Assembly: GCF_002979555.1 (NCBI RefSeq)
Contig: NZ_PCOZ01000005.1
Coordinates: 62,001 to 126,000, forward strand
DNA length: 64,000 bases
From: Pseudomonas sp. MYb60
GTDB lineage: Bacteria > Pseudomonadota > Gammaproteobacteria > Pseudomonadales > Pseudomonadaceae
Direction of reading: 5' to 3'
A model generated the notes under the pieces. It was not told where the DNA came from. It made no database searches and was given only the letters and a program-made list of their open reading frames with translations. The translations under genes and the position numbers were made by a program. Numbering within the stretch: position 1 is the first letter of the stretch; every line of letters begins with the position of its first letter. Positions 1 to 8,575 of this stretch are shown piece by piece.

Positions 1-1234
1 TCTCACCGCCGCCGTAAACCGACACACCATGGGAGGCAGCGCCGTGGGTCGTGATCTTGCCCCGGGTGAACGTCACCTGGCTGCCAGAGCCAAAGGCCAG
101 CAAACCATAGGACTGCCCGCCGCGGGTGTCGATGACCACGCGATCAGCAACTACCGTCGAACCGTTGCCTTCGGCCACCAATGCCCGGGAAAACGCCCCG
201 CTGGTGCTGACGGCCACATTGGCCAATTGCACGGTGCCGCCCCCCAGTGACTTGGCGCCCTCGGCAAGCATTCCGGCGGTCGTGATCGCACCGTCTTCGA
301 ACTTGACGAGGCTGCCAACACTCTCTGCGGATACGCCGGCAGAACGGTCACCAGCCGTGGTGATATTGACACCGACCGCATCGATCAAGCCGGCAAAAAG
401 CGCCTGCAAGCCGACGGACTGCGCGCCGAGGGTCTGCACCTGGGTGCCCGTCAGGGACACCCTGCCGCCGGTTCCGGCACGCGCGCCTTCCGCGTTGATC
501 CCGCGCGTGGTGATCGAACCACCGTTCACCGCAATGACCGAGTCCGCCCCCCCGGCCAGCACACCGCGGCTGTAGCTGCCAGCCGTGCTGACCGCCACGT
601 CGTTGAGCAGGATGTTCCCGCCACCGGCCAAGACCAACACCGCATCACTGACCGTATTGGTCGTGGTGACGCTGCCGCCATTCATCACAGCCGAGCTGGC
701 GTCGGTGGTCATGATCCCCACGCTACCCTGCCCGGTCGCCAGCACGGAAGTGTCGTTCAGGATGATTACCGAACCACCGGTCGCGGCGGCGCCCGCCGTG
801 GTGTTGCCGCCCACGCCGCCGTCCACCTGAATGCTGGAGTTGGACACTTCAACCCGGCTGCCGGTCTCGGCCTGAATGCCACGCGCCAGGGTTCCGGTGG
901 TGTGGATTGTCAGGTTGTCGGCCTGGATTTGCGCGCCGTCGTGGGCCGACAGCGCATGGGAGGTGCGGCCACTGGTGTTGATCGTGCCGCCCTGATAGGT
1001 CACCAGGCTGCCGGCACCGTCTGCCAGCACGCCCACTGAATGCAGGCCCGAGCTGATCAGGTCGACATTGGTCACGGTGAGGGTATCGCCGTCCTTGGCC
1101 GCCACGACGGGGGCCTCATCGCCGAGGGTCTCGATGATTTGGTCACGGATATCGGAATGGGCCGCAAACGCAGGGCTCTGGGCCAGGGCCGTCACGGAAA
1201 ACGCAATGCTGATCGCCAACAGGGACTTGTTCAT
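1..1234 (-). CDS. Autotransporter adhesin, N-terminal 411 residues (cut by window edge)
   Basis: This is the N-terminal part of a type V secreted surface protein; the rest, including any outer-membrane beta-barrel, lies outside the window. It begins with a signal peptide (MNKSLLAISIAFSVTALAQS then PAFA) preceded by a clear GGAGG ribosome site. The remainder is a long run of Gly/Ala/Ser/Thr/Val-rich degenerate repeats of about 20 residues, such as 'GSLVKFEDGAITTAGMLAEG' and 'GSQVTFTRGKITTHGAASHG', the pattern of a right-handed beta-helix passenger of the pertactin/AIDA type. No stop interrupts the frame. The next gene upstream is a BvgS-like kinase, and a BvgA-type inverted heptad lies about 110 bp before the start, so control by that phosphorelay is likely. 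The ligand and barrel type cannot be seen here. Confidence 0.85.
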   Translation of the reverse strand, partial: MNKSLLAISIAFSVTALAQSPAFAAHSDIRDQIIETLGDEAPVVAAKDGDTLTVTNVDLISSGLHSVGVLADGAGSLVTYQGGTINTSGRTSHALSAHDGAQIQADNLTIHTTGTLARGIQAETGSRVEVSNSSIQVDGGVGGNTTAGAAATGGSVIILNDTSVLATGQGSVGIMTTDASSAVMNGGSVTTTNTVSDAVLVLAGGGNILLNDVAVSTAGSYSRGVLAGGADSVIAVNGGSITTRGINAEGARAGTGGRVSLTGTQVQTLGAQSVGLQALFAGLIDAVGVNITTAGDRSAGVSAESVGSLVKFEDGAITTAGMLAEGAKSLGGGTVQLANVAVSTSGAFSRALVAEGNGSTVVADRVVIDTRGGQSYGLLAFGSGSQVTFTRGKITTHGAASHGVSVYGGGE

Positions 1235-1340
1235 AGCTACCTCCAGAAGGGTAATTGGGCGAGCGATCCTTGGCTCTTCTCTGGAGGTCAATGTAGGGAT
1301 GGAACAGGAATGGACGCGTAGGCTCCATCCCGTCGACTTG

Positions 1341-1354
1341 TAGGAAATTTCCCA
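1341..1354. promoter_or_regulatory. Inverted heptad site upstream of the autotransporter
   Basis: TAGGAAATTTCCCA is a near-perfect 7+7 inverted repeat. It resembles the BvgA half-site TTTC(C/T)TA known from Bordetella. It lies about 107 bp upstream of the adhesin start, in the short gap after the kinase stop codon. The flanking bases are shared with the copy at 6549-6562. Binding by the response regulator encoded at 4988-5614 is inferred. Confidence 0.6.
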
Positions 1355-1360
1355 CGACGT

Positions 1361-4300
1361 TTAGATCAGATTAACGGCCAGCTGTTGCTCAAGCTGCTCC
1401 ATGGCTTGTTGCAGGCCATCTACCGCTTCGGTGAGGACTGCCGAATTCAATCCTGCGCAGGCGCTTTCCAGGGCTTCACACGCCTGGATCAAGCGCTGCG
1501 CCTTGATAATCCGCGCACCGCCTTTCACCCGGTGCGCCAGGTCGGCCAAGCCGGTTACGTCGTGCTGGGTAAACAGCTGCATCAGGCGCGCCATGTCCTG
1601 TTCGTTGCTGGCGGCCAGGTCCTGCAGCAGGCTCTGCAGCGATGCCGTATCGCCCCGGCTGAGTTGCTCCAGGCTGGTCAGGTCGATGTCGCCCGCCAGG
1701 GTGTGCCGGGGGGGCGGTGCTGCCGAGTCCGGCACTCTGGAGGCCAGGCAGGCACTGAGGTCCTGCAGGCTGATGGGCTTGAACAGGCAGTCGTCCATGC
1801 CGGCGTCAAGGCAGCGGTCCTTTTCATCCGGCTGGGCATTGGCGGTAAGGCCCAGAATCAGCCCGGCAGGCAAGCGCCGGCTGCGCTCTTCGTCACGGAT
1901 CGCGCGTGTCAGTTCATAGCCGTTCATCAACGGCATGTTGCAATCGGTGATCACCACATCGAATGGCTGCGCCCGCCAGGCGCGCAAGCCGTGGGCGCCG
2001 TCTTCGGCATCCACCACGTGGTGGCCGAGATAATGCAGTTGCTGGGTCAGCAACAGCCGATTGGCCGGGTAGTCGTCGATCACCAGCACGCTGAGGGCCT
2101 GGGAGGCGGGCTGCTGCACCGGCGCCAGGGTGGGTACGCTGTCGAGGGTGACGAGCGTCGGCAGGCTGACTCGCATTTCAACCTGGGTGCCCTGCCCTAA
2201 CACGCTGTCGAGTACCAGGCTGCCCCCCATCATCTCGCACAGCGTGCGGCTGATCATCAGCCCCAACCCGGACCCACCGCGTGCCGACTGCCCGTGGTTG
2301 CTGGCCTGGGCAAACGGGCTGAACAAGCGCTGCTGGTCCGCAGGGGATATACCGCTGCCGGTGTCTTCCACCCGCAGGCACAGGGCCAGGCGTTCATCAT
2401 CGCGGCTCGGCTGCGCACTCACGTGCAGGCGCACCTGCCCGGTGTGGGTGAACTTGATCGCGTTGCTCAGCAGGTTCGACACGATCTGTTTGAAGCGCAA
2501 CGGGTCCACCAGCACCTCGCGGCCTACCGCTGCGTCGAGGTCGAGGATCAGCTGCAACTGTTTCTGCCGCGCCAACCCTTCGAAAATCCGCGCGACCGAC
2601 TCCACCAGCTCGCGCAGATTGGCGCGCGTCGGCGCCAAGGACAGGCGCCCGGATTCGATCCGGGCGATGTCGAGAATATCCCCGATCAGCTCCAGCAGGC
2701 CACGCGCCGCGCCGGACGCCACCTCGATGGAAAATCGATCGGTAACCCCCTGTTCGGCCTTTTTCATGGCCAGTTCGAGCATGCCGATAATGGCATTCAT
2801 CGGCGTGCGGATTTCATGGCTCATGGTCGCCAGGAACGTGGTTTTGGCGCGGTTGGCCGCGTCGGCGCCCTCTTTGGCGTCGCGCAGCGCCACCAGCAAG
2901 TGCTGACGTTCGCTGATATCGATCCAGCCGCCGATCATGCCGCTGACTTCACCGTCGCTGTCCCGGTAGGGCAGCATCCAGTGGTAAATGGTCAGGACAT
3001 TGTCCGGGCCCATGGTCAGGCTGCGGTCCTGAACCCTGGGCACACCCTCCTCCATCACCTGCAGGTAATCGGCATGGTAGGCCGCGGCCTCATCGACACT
3101 TTTGAGCACACCTTCGACCACCGTCTTGCCCAGCACCGCGTCACGCTCGACACCGAAGACGTTGAGGTAGCCGCTGTTGCAGATGCGCAACCGACCCTCG
3201 CGGTCGCGCACGTAGATGGGATGAGGCGTGCCGTCGATCAACACGCGCATGAACTCCATCTGGTCGTTCAAGGCGACCTGCGCCTGTTTGCGCTGGCGCA
3301 TCAGCCTGCGCAGGTAGGCGATCCAGCCCAGTGCCGCCAACAGCAACAGCCCGGCCACCGCAAACCCTTGCAGGATCAGGGTACGGTGACGCATCCAGTA
3401 GCTGTCATCCACCACGATTTCACTGCGCCAGCGATTGGTCACCTCGTCCATCTCTTCCGGCGGGATGCTCAGCAGGGCTTTTTCCAGGATCGAATACAAC
3501 TCCAGGGCGCCGCGCGAGGTAGCAAACGCCACCCGCGCCGACTGAGTGCCGACGGTGCTGGTGATGCGCAACCGGTCGCGGTACTGACGCGAGATCATGT
3601 AGCGCGCCGTGATCAACGAATTGACGGCAGCGTCAGCCTGGCCGTTGGCAACCAGGGCCATGACCTGCTGGGCGTTATCGGCCTCCACCAGGGTAATGCG
3701 CGGAAATTGCTCCAGCAGTTGTTCGCGCACCGGGTTGCCGTTGATCACGGCGAGGCGCTTGCCAGCCATGTCGTCCAGGGTTTGCGGGCCGTCGGCGCTG
3801 ATTCGGCTGATCAATACATACGGGGTGCTGAGGTAAGGCCGGGTGAACCGTAGCTGGTTTTCGCGGGACTGGCTGGGCGTCAGGGTGATCAACAGATCGG
3901 CTTGCTCCTTGCGGACCTGCTCCACCAACCCGGCCACGGAATGGGTGCGCTGTACGTCGAACTTCAAGCCGGTACGCAACGCGACCTTGGCCAGCACATC
4001 CGCGCTGATTCCACGAAATTCGCCCTCTTCGTTGAAAAACGAAAACGGCACAAAGCTGTCGTCGATCGCCACTTTCAGGCGCGGGTGCGCGGCCATCCAG
4101 CGTAGCTCGCTGGCGCTGAAATTCAGCGCAGTGCGCCCCGGCATGCTGCCACCGCCCGCGCTCCAGCGGCGCAGGATGTTCATGCGCTCGCCCTGGGGGA
4201 TCACCGCCAGCGCGGCATTGATGATGCGCAGCAGACGGCGGTTGTCACGGTCCATGGCAAACGCGAAGTCGCTCACTTCCATCCGGGAAAAGTCTGCCAG

Positions 4301-4987
4301 TTGCACGTTGTTCAGGTAATTCTTGTTGATCAAGTACTGGGCGCTGATGGAGTCGCCCAGGTACACATCGGCATTGCCGAAGGCCACCGCACCTATGGCG
4401 CTGAGGGTCGAGGGATAGAGCTGCAAGGTCGCCTTGGGGTAAAACGCCTGCACTGCCTGTGGCGGCAGGTAGTGATAGAGCATGGCGATCTTCTTGCCCG
4501 CCAGGTCCTGGGGCAGTGCCTGGCTGTTGGCAACCTGGGTCACCAACGTCGGCTGGTCGTCGGCATAAGACGTCGACATCAGCAAGTCGTGGTCGGCCTG
4601 CTCGTAGCCATTGGCGGTGCCAAGCAGATCCACCTCACCACGCTTGAGGGCTTCGATCACGTCTGCGCGCGAGGCAAAGCGGCGCACTTGCACCGGGGTG
4701 CGCAACAGTTCGCTGAGCAAACTGGCGTAGTCTGCCGTGAGGCCCTCGTAATCACGGCCATTGATGGTCATGCCGAAAGGCGAGTAATCCGGTGCTGAAG
4801 CCCCCAGTACCAACCCACCTTTGCTGCGCAGCCAGCTCCAGTCCTGCTCCGACAGGGAAGCCGCGTATTCCGAGACCTGGGAGCGGCCCAGTAACTGGTA
4901 GGTCTCCGACGGCGCTGCCGCCAGCACCGCATTGACACTGCCGGCCAGCAGCACACCCAACAGCCATTTGCGCAGGAAAGTCTTCAT
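1361..4987 (-). CDS. Unorthodox hybrid sensor kinase, BvgS/EvgS/RocS1-like (1208 aa)
   Basis: A membrane phosphorelay kinase that should pass phosphate His-Asp-His to the adjacent response regulator. Domains in order: signal peptide (1-24), two periplasmic venus-flytrap SBP_bac_3 domains (about 45-275 and 300-525), one membrane helix (537-559), a PAS domain (about 573-692), HisKA with His724 in 'ATMSHEIRTPMNAI', HATPase with its N and G boxes (about 835-940), a receiver with Asp1015 in 'VVITDCNMP', and an Hpt domain with His1152 in 'LAHRVKGGA'. All phospho-acceptors are present. The start codon directly follows the response regulator's stop, so the two are translationally coupled. The layout matches Bordetella BvgS and P. 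aeruginosa RocS1. The sensed ligand is unknown; nicotinate- or sulfate-type modulation is known for BvgS only. Confidence 0.93.
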   Translation of the reverse strand: MKTFLRKWLLGVLLAGSVNAVLAAAPSETYQLLGRSQVSEYAASLSEQDWSWLRSKGGLVLGASAPDYSPFGMTINGRDYEGLTADYASLLSELLRTPVQVRRFASRADVIEALKRGEVDLLGTANGYEQADHDLLMSTSYADDQPTLVTQVANSQALPQDLAGKKIAMLYHYLPPQAVQAFYPKATLQLYPSTLSAIGAVAFGNADVYLGDSISAQYLINKNYLNNVQLADFSRMEVSDFAFAMDRDNRRLLRIINAALAVIPQGERMNILRRWSAGGGSMPGRTALNFSASELRWMAAHPRLKVAIDDSFVPFSFFNEEGEFRGISADVLAKVALRTGLKFDVQRTHSVAGLVEQVRKEQADLLITLTPSQSRENQLRFTRPYLSTPYVLISRISADGPQTLDDMAGKRLAVINGNPVREQLLEQFPRITLVEADNAQQVMALVANGQADAAVNSLITARYMISRQYRDRLRITSTVGTQSARVAFATSRGALELYSILEKALLSIPPEEMDEVTNRWRSEIVVDDSYWMRHRTLILQGFAVAGLLLLAALGWIAYLRRLMRQRKQAQVALNDQMEFMRVLIDGTPHPIYVRDREGRLRICNSGYLNVFGVERDAVLGKTVVEGVLKSVDEAAAYHADYLQVMEEGVPRVQDRSLTMGPDNVLTIYHWMLPYRDSDGEVSGMIGGWIDISERQHLLVALRDAKEGADAANRAKTTFLATMSHEIRTPMNAIIGMLELAMKKAEQGVTDRFSIEVASGAARGLLELIGDILDIARIESGRLSLAPTRANLRELVESVARIFEGLARQKQLQLILDLDAAVGREVLVDPLRFKQIVSNLLSNAIKFTHTGQVRLHVSAQPSRDDERLALCLRVEDTGSGISPADQQRLFSPFAQASNHGQSARGGSGLGLMISRTLCEMMGGSLVLDSVLGQGTQVEMRVSLPTLVTLDSVPTLAPVQQPASQALSVLVIDDYPANRLLLTQQLHYLGHHVVDAEDGAHGLRAWRAQPFDVVITDCNMPLMNGYELTRAIRDEERSRRLPAGLILGLTANAQPDEKDRCLDAGMDDCLFKPISLQDLSACLASRVPDSAAPPPRHTLAGDIDLTSLEQLSRGDTASLQSLLQDLAASNEQDMARLMQLFTQHDVTGLADLAHRVKGGARIIKAQRLIQACEALESACAGLNSAVLTEAVDGLQQAMEQLEQQLAVNLI

Positions 4988-5614
4988 TCAGAGCAGGTTG
5001 TTCCGTTTGGCGAAGTCAGCCAGGTACACCACCGACTTGACTTTGAGCTTCTCGATCAAGCGGGTCTTGTAAGTGCTGATGGTCTTGTTGCTGAGCAGCA
5101 TCGCATCACCGATCTCCTTGTTGCTCAGGCCTTGGGACAACTGCTGCAGGATGGTCAGCTCGCGATCGGACAACGTCTGGATCAACTCCAGGTCGGTGGT
5201 CTCGGCGTCACTTCGGCGCACCGAGCTGTGGGCGAGGCTGGGGAAAAACGTATAGCCACTCATGACAGCCTCGATCGCCTTTACCAGCTCATCCAGGTCA
5301 TTGGTCTTGGAGATGTATCCCGCCGCGCCGGCCTTCATGCAGCGCATCGAGTAGAACAACGGCGACTGCGAGGTCAGCACCAAAATCTTGCACGGCAGGC
5401 CCAGGGCGCAGATGCGCGCAATCACTTCGAGGCCATCGAGCTTGGGCATGGCGATATCCAGCACGATCAGCTCGGGCTCATGCTCGCGGGCCAGTTGCAC
5501 CGCGTCGGCACCATTGTCGGCCTCGGCGACCACCTCGAAGCCTTGTTGCTTCAAGAGCATCTTCACTGAGGAGCGAATAAACGGATGATCATCCACGACT
5601 AACGCTTTAAACAT
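4988..5614 (-). CDS. NarL/FixJ-type response regulator, BvgA/RocA1-like (208 aa)
   Basis: DNA-binding partner of the hybrid kinase encoded just downstream. It has an N-terminal receiver with the acidic pair in 'MFKALVVDDHPF' and phospho-acceptor Asp53 in 'IVLDIAMP', then a C-terminal LuxR-type helix-turn-helix ('LSDRELTILQQLSQGLSNKE', 'NKTISTYKTRLIEKL'). I chose the ATG at 5614 because it begins the receiver fold and follows an AGGGG ribosome site; the longer frame adds only 12 residues with no domain. An inverted heptad at 5667-5680, 53 bp upstream, suggests autoregulation. The likely targets are the adhesin and EAL genes on either side. Confidence 0.93.
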   Translation of the reverse strand: MFKALVVDDHPFIRSSVKMLLKQQGFEVVAEADNGADAVQLAREHEPELIVLDIAMPKLDGLEVIARICALGLPCKILVLTSQSPLFYSMRCMKAGAAGYISKTNDLDELVKAIEAVMSGYTFFPSLAHSSVRRSDAETTDLELIQTLSDRELTILQQLSQGLSNKEIGDAMLLSNKTISTYKTRLIEKLKVKSVVYLADFAKRNNLL

Positions 5615-5666
5615 ACCAACCCCTGTGAGACTGCCCGCCCCAAAATACACGAGCGCGCCCTGAGTG

Positions 5667-5680
5667 TAGGAAATTTCTTA
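5667..5680. promoter_or_regulatory. Inverted heptad site upstream of the response regulator
   Basis: TAGGAAATTTCTTA, second copy of the motif at 1341. It overlaps the stop codon of the EAL gene and sits 53 bp upstream of the response-regulator start. A TATTTT stretch on the minus strand between site and start could be the -10 box. Confidence 0.6.
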
Positions 5681-6463
5681 AAACTGTGAACCCCTGATCA
5701 CGTATGTCTCAAGCCAAGGCAGCAAACGGTGGGCAGGCATGGGACGCGCCAGATAGAAACCCTGGCCCAGCTCGCAACCGAGGGCCAGCACCCGATCATG
5801 GATAAGCGGGTTGCCAATCCCTTCGACCACCACGCTCATGTCCAGGGATGTCGCCAGCGCCAGGGTGCTGCTGATCATGGCCGGGCTGTGATGGACGAAC
5901 TCGCCGTTGATTTTGAGTTGGCTGAAGGGCAACTCACACAGCAGTTGGAGCGAGGAAAACCCGACGCCGAAGTCATCGATGGCCAGGCCACAGCCAAGCC
6001 TGCGCAGTCGCTGCAGGTTTTCCTGCACGGGCAGCGCGGTGTCGAGCAGGCCATGTTCGGCAAATTCGAACAGCAGCGTAGAACCGGCCAAATCATGGCG
6101 CTCCAACGCACCCTGAACATGCGTCACCAGGCCCGTGCCGAGCAACTGCGAGGCATGCAGGTTGAACGCCATCTCCACTTGCACCCGCTGACGGCGCAAC
6201 ACGCCGAGCAGGTTGAGCCCCTGCTCCAACAGTTGCTTGAACATCTCGTCGATGAGGTCGTAGGCAAGCACGGCGGCGAGGAAGTCGGCGGGCGGCAACA
6301 CGCCTCGCCCCGGGTGTTCCCACCGCACCAGCGCTTCCACTCCAGCGAGTTGCCCGGTGCGCAGCCTGAACTTGGGCTGAAACCAGGCACGGAACTCGCC
6401 CAGTGCCAGGCCGCGCTGGATTTGCAACTCACTGGGCAACGATTTGAGAGGGGCAGAGTCCAT
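5678..6463 (-). CDS. EAL-domain c-di-GMP phosphodiesterase-like protein (261 aa)
   Basis: A stand-alone EAL domain, predicted to hydrolyse or bind c-di-GMP. Most catalytic positions can be found: Glu43 in 'VEALVRW', Asn101 in 'AFNLHAS', Glu136 in 'FEFAEHG', Asp163-Asp164 in 'AIDDFGVGFSSL', Lys184, Glu214 in 'VVEGIG' and Gln234 in 'LGQGFYLARPM'. Two deviations occur: the usual KID is KIN (Asn186), and the second Glu of EGVE is Gly. There is no receiver or membrane segment. P. aeruginosa RocR is REC-EAL at the equivalent locus, while Bordetella BvgR is EAL only, so this resembles BvgR in build. The ATG at 6463 is preferred over an upstream TTG. Activity is plausible but not certain. Confidence 0.88.
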   Translation of the reverse strand: MDSAPLKSLPSELQIQRGLALGEFRAWFQPKFRLRTGQLAGVEALVRWEHPGRGVLPPADFLAAVLAYDLIDEMFKQLLEQGLNLLGVLRRQRVQVEMAFNLHASQLLGTGLVTHVQGALERHDLAGSTLLFEFAEHGLLDTALPVQENLQRLRRLGCGLAIDDFGVGFSSLQLLCELPFSQLKINGEFVHHSPAMISSTLALATSLDMSVVVEGIGNPLIHDRVLALGCELGQGFYLARPMPAHRLLPWLETYVIRGSQF

Positions 6464-6548
6464 GCATATCAACCACTTGGCGGGGGGCGAAGGGCAGATA
6501 GTGGTGGGGAGCCTGCAAGTGTGACGTGGGAAGCATCCTTCTAACTTG

Positions 6549-6562
6549 TAGGAAATTTCCCA
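6549..6562. promoter_or_regulatory. Inverted heptad site upstream of the EAL gene
   Basis: TAGGAAATTTCCCA, identical to the copy at 1341-1354 and sharing its flanks. It lies 86 bp upstream of the EAL start, just past the stop of the neighbouring carrier gene. Confidence 0.6.
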
Positions 6563-6569
6563 CGGAACA

Positions 6570-7568
6570 TCAGGGGTCCACCTGCTCCATCAACTCCGGA
6601 ACAGATTCCGGGCGATTGGCGTAACGCTGCGCCAGCGCTGCGCAGACCATCAACTGAATCTGATGGAACAGCATCAGCGGCAGGATCAACACGCCCATGG
6701 TCGACCCGGCAAACAGCACCTGGGCCATGGGTACGCCGGTGGCAAGGCTCTTTTTCGAGCCGCAGAACAAGATGGTGATACGGTCTTCCTGGTTGAAGCC
6801 AAACGCCTTGGCCAGTACCGTCGACGCCACCAATACGAGCGCCAGCAATACACAGCAGGCCACCACCAGGCCGCCCAGTTCCCACAGCGGGATCTGGTGC
6901 CAGATACCTTCGTTGACCGCCTCGCTGAACGCGCCGTAGACCACCAGCAGGATCGAGCCTTGGTCGACGAATTTGAGCCAGGCTTTATTGCGCCCTACCC
7001 ACGCGCCGATCCAGCGCCGCGCTATCTGCCCGGCAATGAACGGCAGCAGCAGTTGCACGCTGATTTTCACGATGGCGTCGACGGTGGAGCCACCCTCGCC
7101 GTGTACGTTGAGCAACAACGTCACCAACAAGGGCGTGAGGAAGATCCCGAACAGGCTGGACGCCGCCGCGCTGCAAATGGCCGCCGGGATATTGCCCCGC
7201 GCCAGGGAAGTAAAGGCGATCGCCGACTGCACGGTGGCCGGCAATGCGCACAGATAAAGCATGCCCATGTACAGGTCGCTGCCGATCATCGGCGACAGCA
7301 ACGGCTTGAGCGCCAGGCCCAGCAGCGGGAACAGCACAAAGGTCAGGCTGAACACCAGCAGGTGCAGGCGCCAATGCCCGGCACCGGCGATGATCGCCTG
7401 GTTGGACAGCTTGGCGCCGTGCAGGAAGAACAGCAGCGCGATGGCCAGGTTGGTCACCCAGCCAAAGGCCACGGCGGTCTGGCCGCTGGCGGGCAGCAGG
7501 GAGGCGACGATCACCGTGGCGATCAGGGCGAGGGTGAAGTTGTCGGGCAGAAAACGGGGCCGAGTCAT
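6570..7568 (-). CDS. Bile acid:sodium symporter-like carrier, SBF-like/YfeH type (332 aa)
   Basis: An inner-membrane carrier of the BASS/SBF-like family (about 10 membrane helices predicted). Hydrophobic segments run through the whole chain, for example 'LALIATVIVASLLPA' at the start and 'VLILPLMLFHQIQLMVCAAL' near the end. The family's conserved 'ALPATVQSAIAFTSLARGN' stretch is present near residue 110. Length is normal for the family. The substrate is unknown; YfeH-type members have no firm assignment and relatives move organic anions with Na+. A divergent AraC-type regulator starts 74 bp away and probably controls it. Confidence 0.85.
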   Translation of the reverse strand: MTRPRFLPDNFTLALIATVIVASLLPASGQTAVAFGWVTNLAIALLFFLHGAKLSNQAIIAGAGHWRLHLLVFSLTFVLFPLLGLALKPLLSPMIGSDLYMGMLYLCALPATVQSAIAFTSLARGNIPAAICSAAASSLFGIFLTPLLVTLLLNVHGEGGSTVDAIVKISVQLLLPFIAGQIARRWIGAWVGRNKAWLKFVDQGSILLVVYGAFSEAVNEGIWHQIPLWELGGLVVACCVLLALVLVASTVLAKAFGFNQEDRITILFCGSKKSLATGVPMAQVLFAGSTMGVLILPLMLFHQIQLMVCAALAQRYANRPESVPELMEQVDP

Positions 7569-7641
7569 GAGGGCTTCTTCCGGGGGTTGCCAAGAACGTG
7601 TGGGCGACTCTAACGTAACGGCTTGTTACCGACTAACGCCA

Positions 7642-8442
7642 ATGAGCCAACAAATGCCGCCTAAAGGACATGATCAGACCGTCCGCCGCACGGTACCCGG
7701 GCTTTCCAGCCTGCCACGCCCCGTGTACGGGCGCACCGAATCGCTGCCCAACCGCGCGCTGACCCGTCGGCACAGTCACCCGTGGGTGCAATTGTCCTAC
7801 GCGATTGCGGGGGTGCTGGAGATCCAGACCAGCGTCGGCCGTTTCGTCGCGCCACCCCAGCGGGCGGTGTGGATTCCAGCGGGCATGCCACACCGCGTGT
7901 TCAGCTCGCCGCGCACGGAAATGCGCAGCCTTTACCTGGATTGCAGCGTGACCACCTGGGCCGACGCCCGCTGCCATGTGCTGGAAGTAAGCAGTTTATT
8001 GCGCGAGTTGATCCGCAGTTTCAGCGAGTTGCCGGTGGAATATGCCGAAGACGGCCCGGATGGACGCCTGGCCCAGGTGGTGCTCGACCAGTTGGCGGCG
8101 GCGCCACAGGTGGACCTGATGCTGCCCTTGCCGCTGGACCCGCGCTTGCGACAGATCTATCGCAGTTTGAACGCGCATCCGGAGCAACAGACGACCTTGG
8201 CACAGTGGAGCCAGAAGCTGGGCGTGAGCGAGAAGACCTTGAGCCGCTTGTTCCTGAGTGATACCGGGCTGACCTTTCGCGCCTGGCGCCAGCGGTTGCG
8301 ATTGCTGACCGCCCTGCCCGCCCTGGAAAAAGGCGAACGGGTGACGGATGTGGCGCTGGGGTGCGGGTATGAATCCACGTCGGCGTTCATCAACGCGTTT
8401 CGCCAGCAGTTTGAGGCAACGCCCGGGGAGTTCTTTCGCTGA
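7642..8442 (+). CDS. AraC-family regulator with cupin domain (266 aa)
   Basis: A one-component regulator. The N-terminal half is an AraC-type cupin ('HSHPWVQLSYAIAGVLEIQT', 'PPQRAVWIPAGMPHRV') that should bind a small ligand. The C-terminal half is a double helix-turn-helix ('TTLAQWSQKLGVSEKTLSRL' and 'RVTDVALGCGYESTSAFINA'). The open frame extends much further upstream, but over the divergent carrier gene; ATG 7642 gives the normal family length. It resembles NimR-type regulators that control an adjacent divergent exporter, so the SBF-like carrier is the probable target. Confidence 0.9.
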   Translation: MSQQMPPKGHDQTVRRTVPGLSSLPRPVYGRTESLPNRALTRRHSHPWVQLSYAIAGVLEIQTSVGRFVAPPQRAVWIPAGMPHRVFSSPRTEMRSLYLDCSVTTWADARCHVLEVSSLLRELIRSFSELPVEYAEDGPDGRLAQVVLDQLAAAPQVDLMLPLPLDPRLRQIYRSLNAHPEQQTTLAQWSQKLGVSEKTLSRLFLSDTGLTFRAWRQRLRLLTALPALEKGERVTDVALGCGYESTSAFINAFRQQFEATPGEFFR

Positions 8443-8465
8443 TGTATCAGATGTAGGCGATCCCA

Positions 8466-8554
8466 TGTGGGAGGGGGCTTGCCCCCGATGAGGGAGTGTC
8501 AGCTGGGACTTTTTTGGCTGACACACCGCAATCGGGGGCAAGCCCCCTCCCACA
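8466..8554. repeat. REP-type inverted repeat / bidirectional terminator
   Basis: Two perfect 24-base arms (8466-8489 and 8531-8554) with the GTGGGAGGGGGCTTGCCCCC core typical of Pseudomonas fluorescens-group REP elements. The inner sequence forms a second stem (TGTCAGC/GCTGACA) around a T-rich loop. It separates two convergent genes and may end both transcripts. Confidence 0.8.
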
Positions 8555-8575
8555 TTTGGATAGTCGTACACATCG

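Noticed and set aside
2294..3853. 519-codon plus-strand frame opposite the sensor kinase
   Set aside because: Low-complexity Gln/His/Arg-rich shadow; the minus strand has a full multidomain kinase.
7261..7641. N-terminal extension of the AraC regulator
   Set aside because: It overlaps the divergent carrier gene and adds 127 residues not fitting the AraC cupin fold; ATG 7642 gives the normal length.
8466..8554. Possible CRISPR or transposon end
   Set aside because: A single perfect inverted pair with REP core, no spacers, no target duplication and no transposase nearby.
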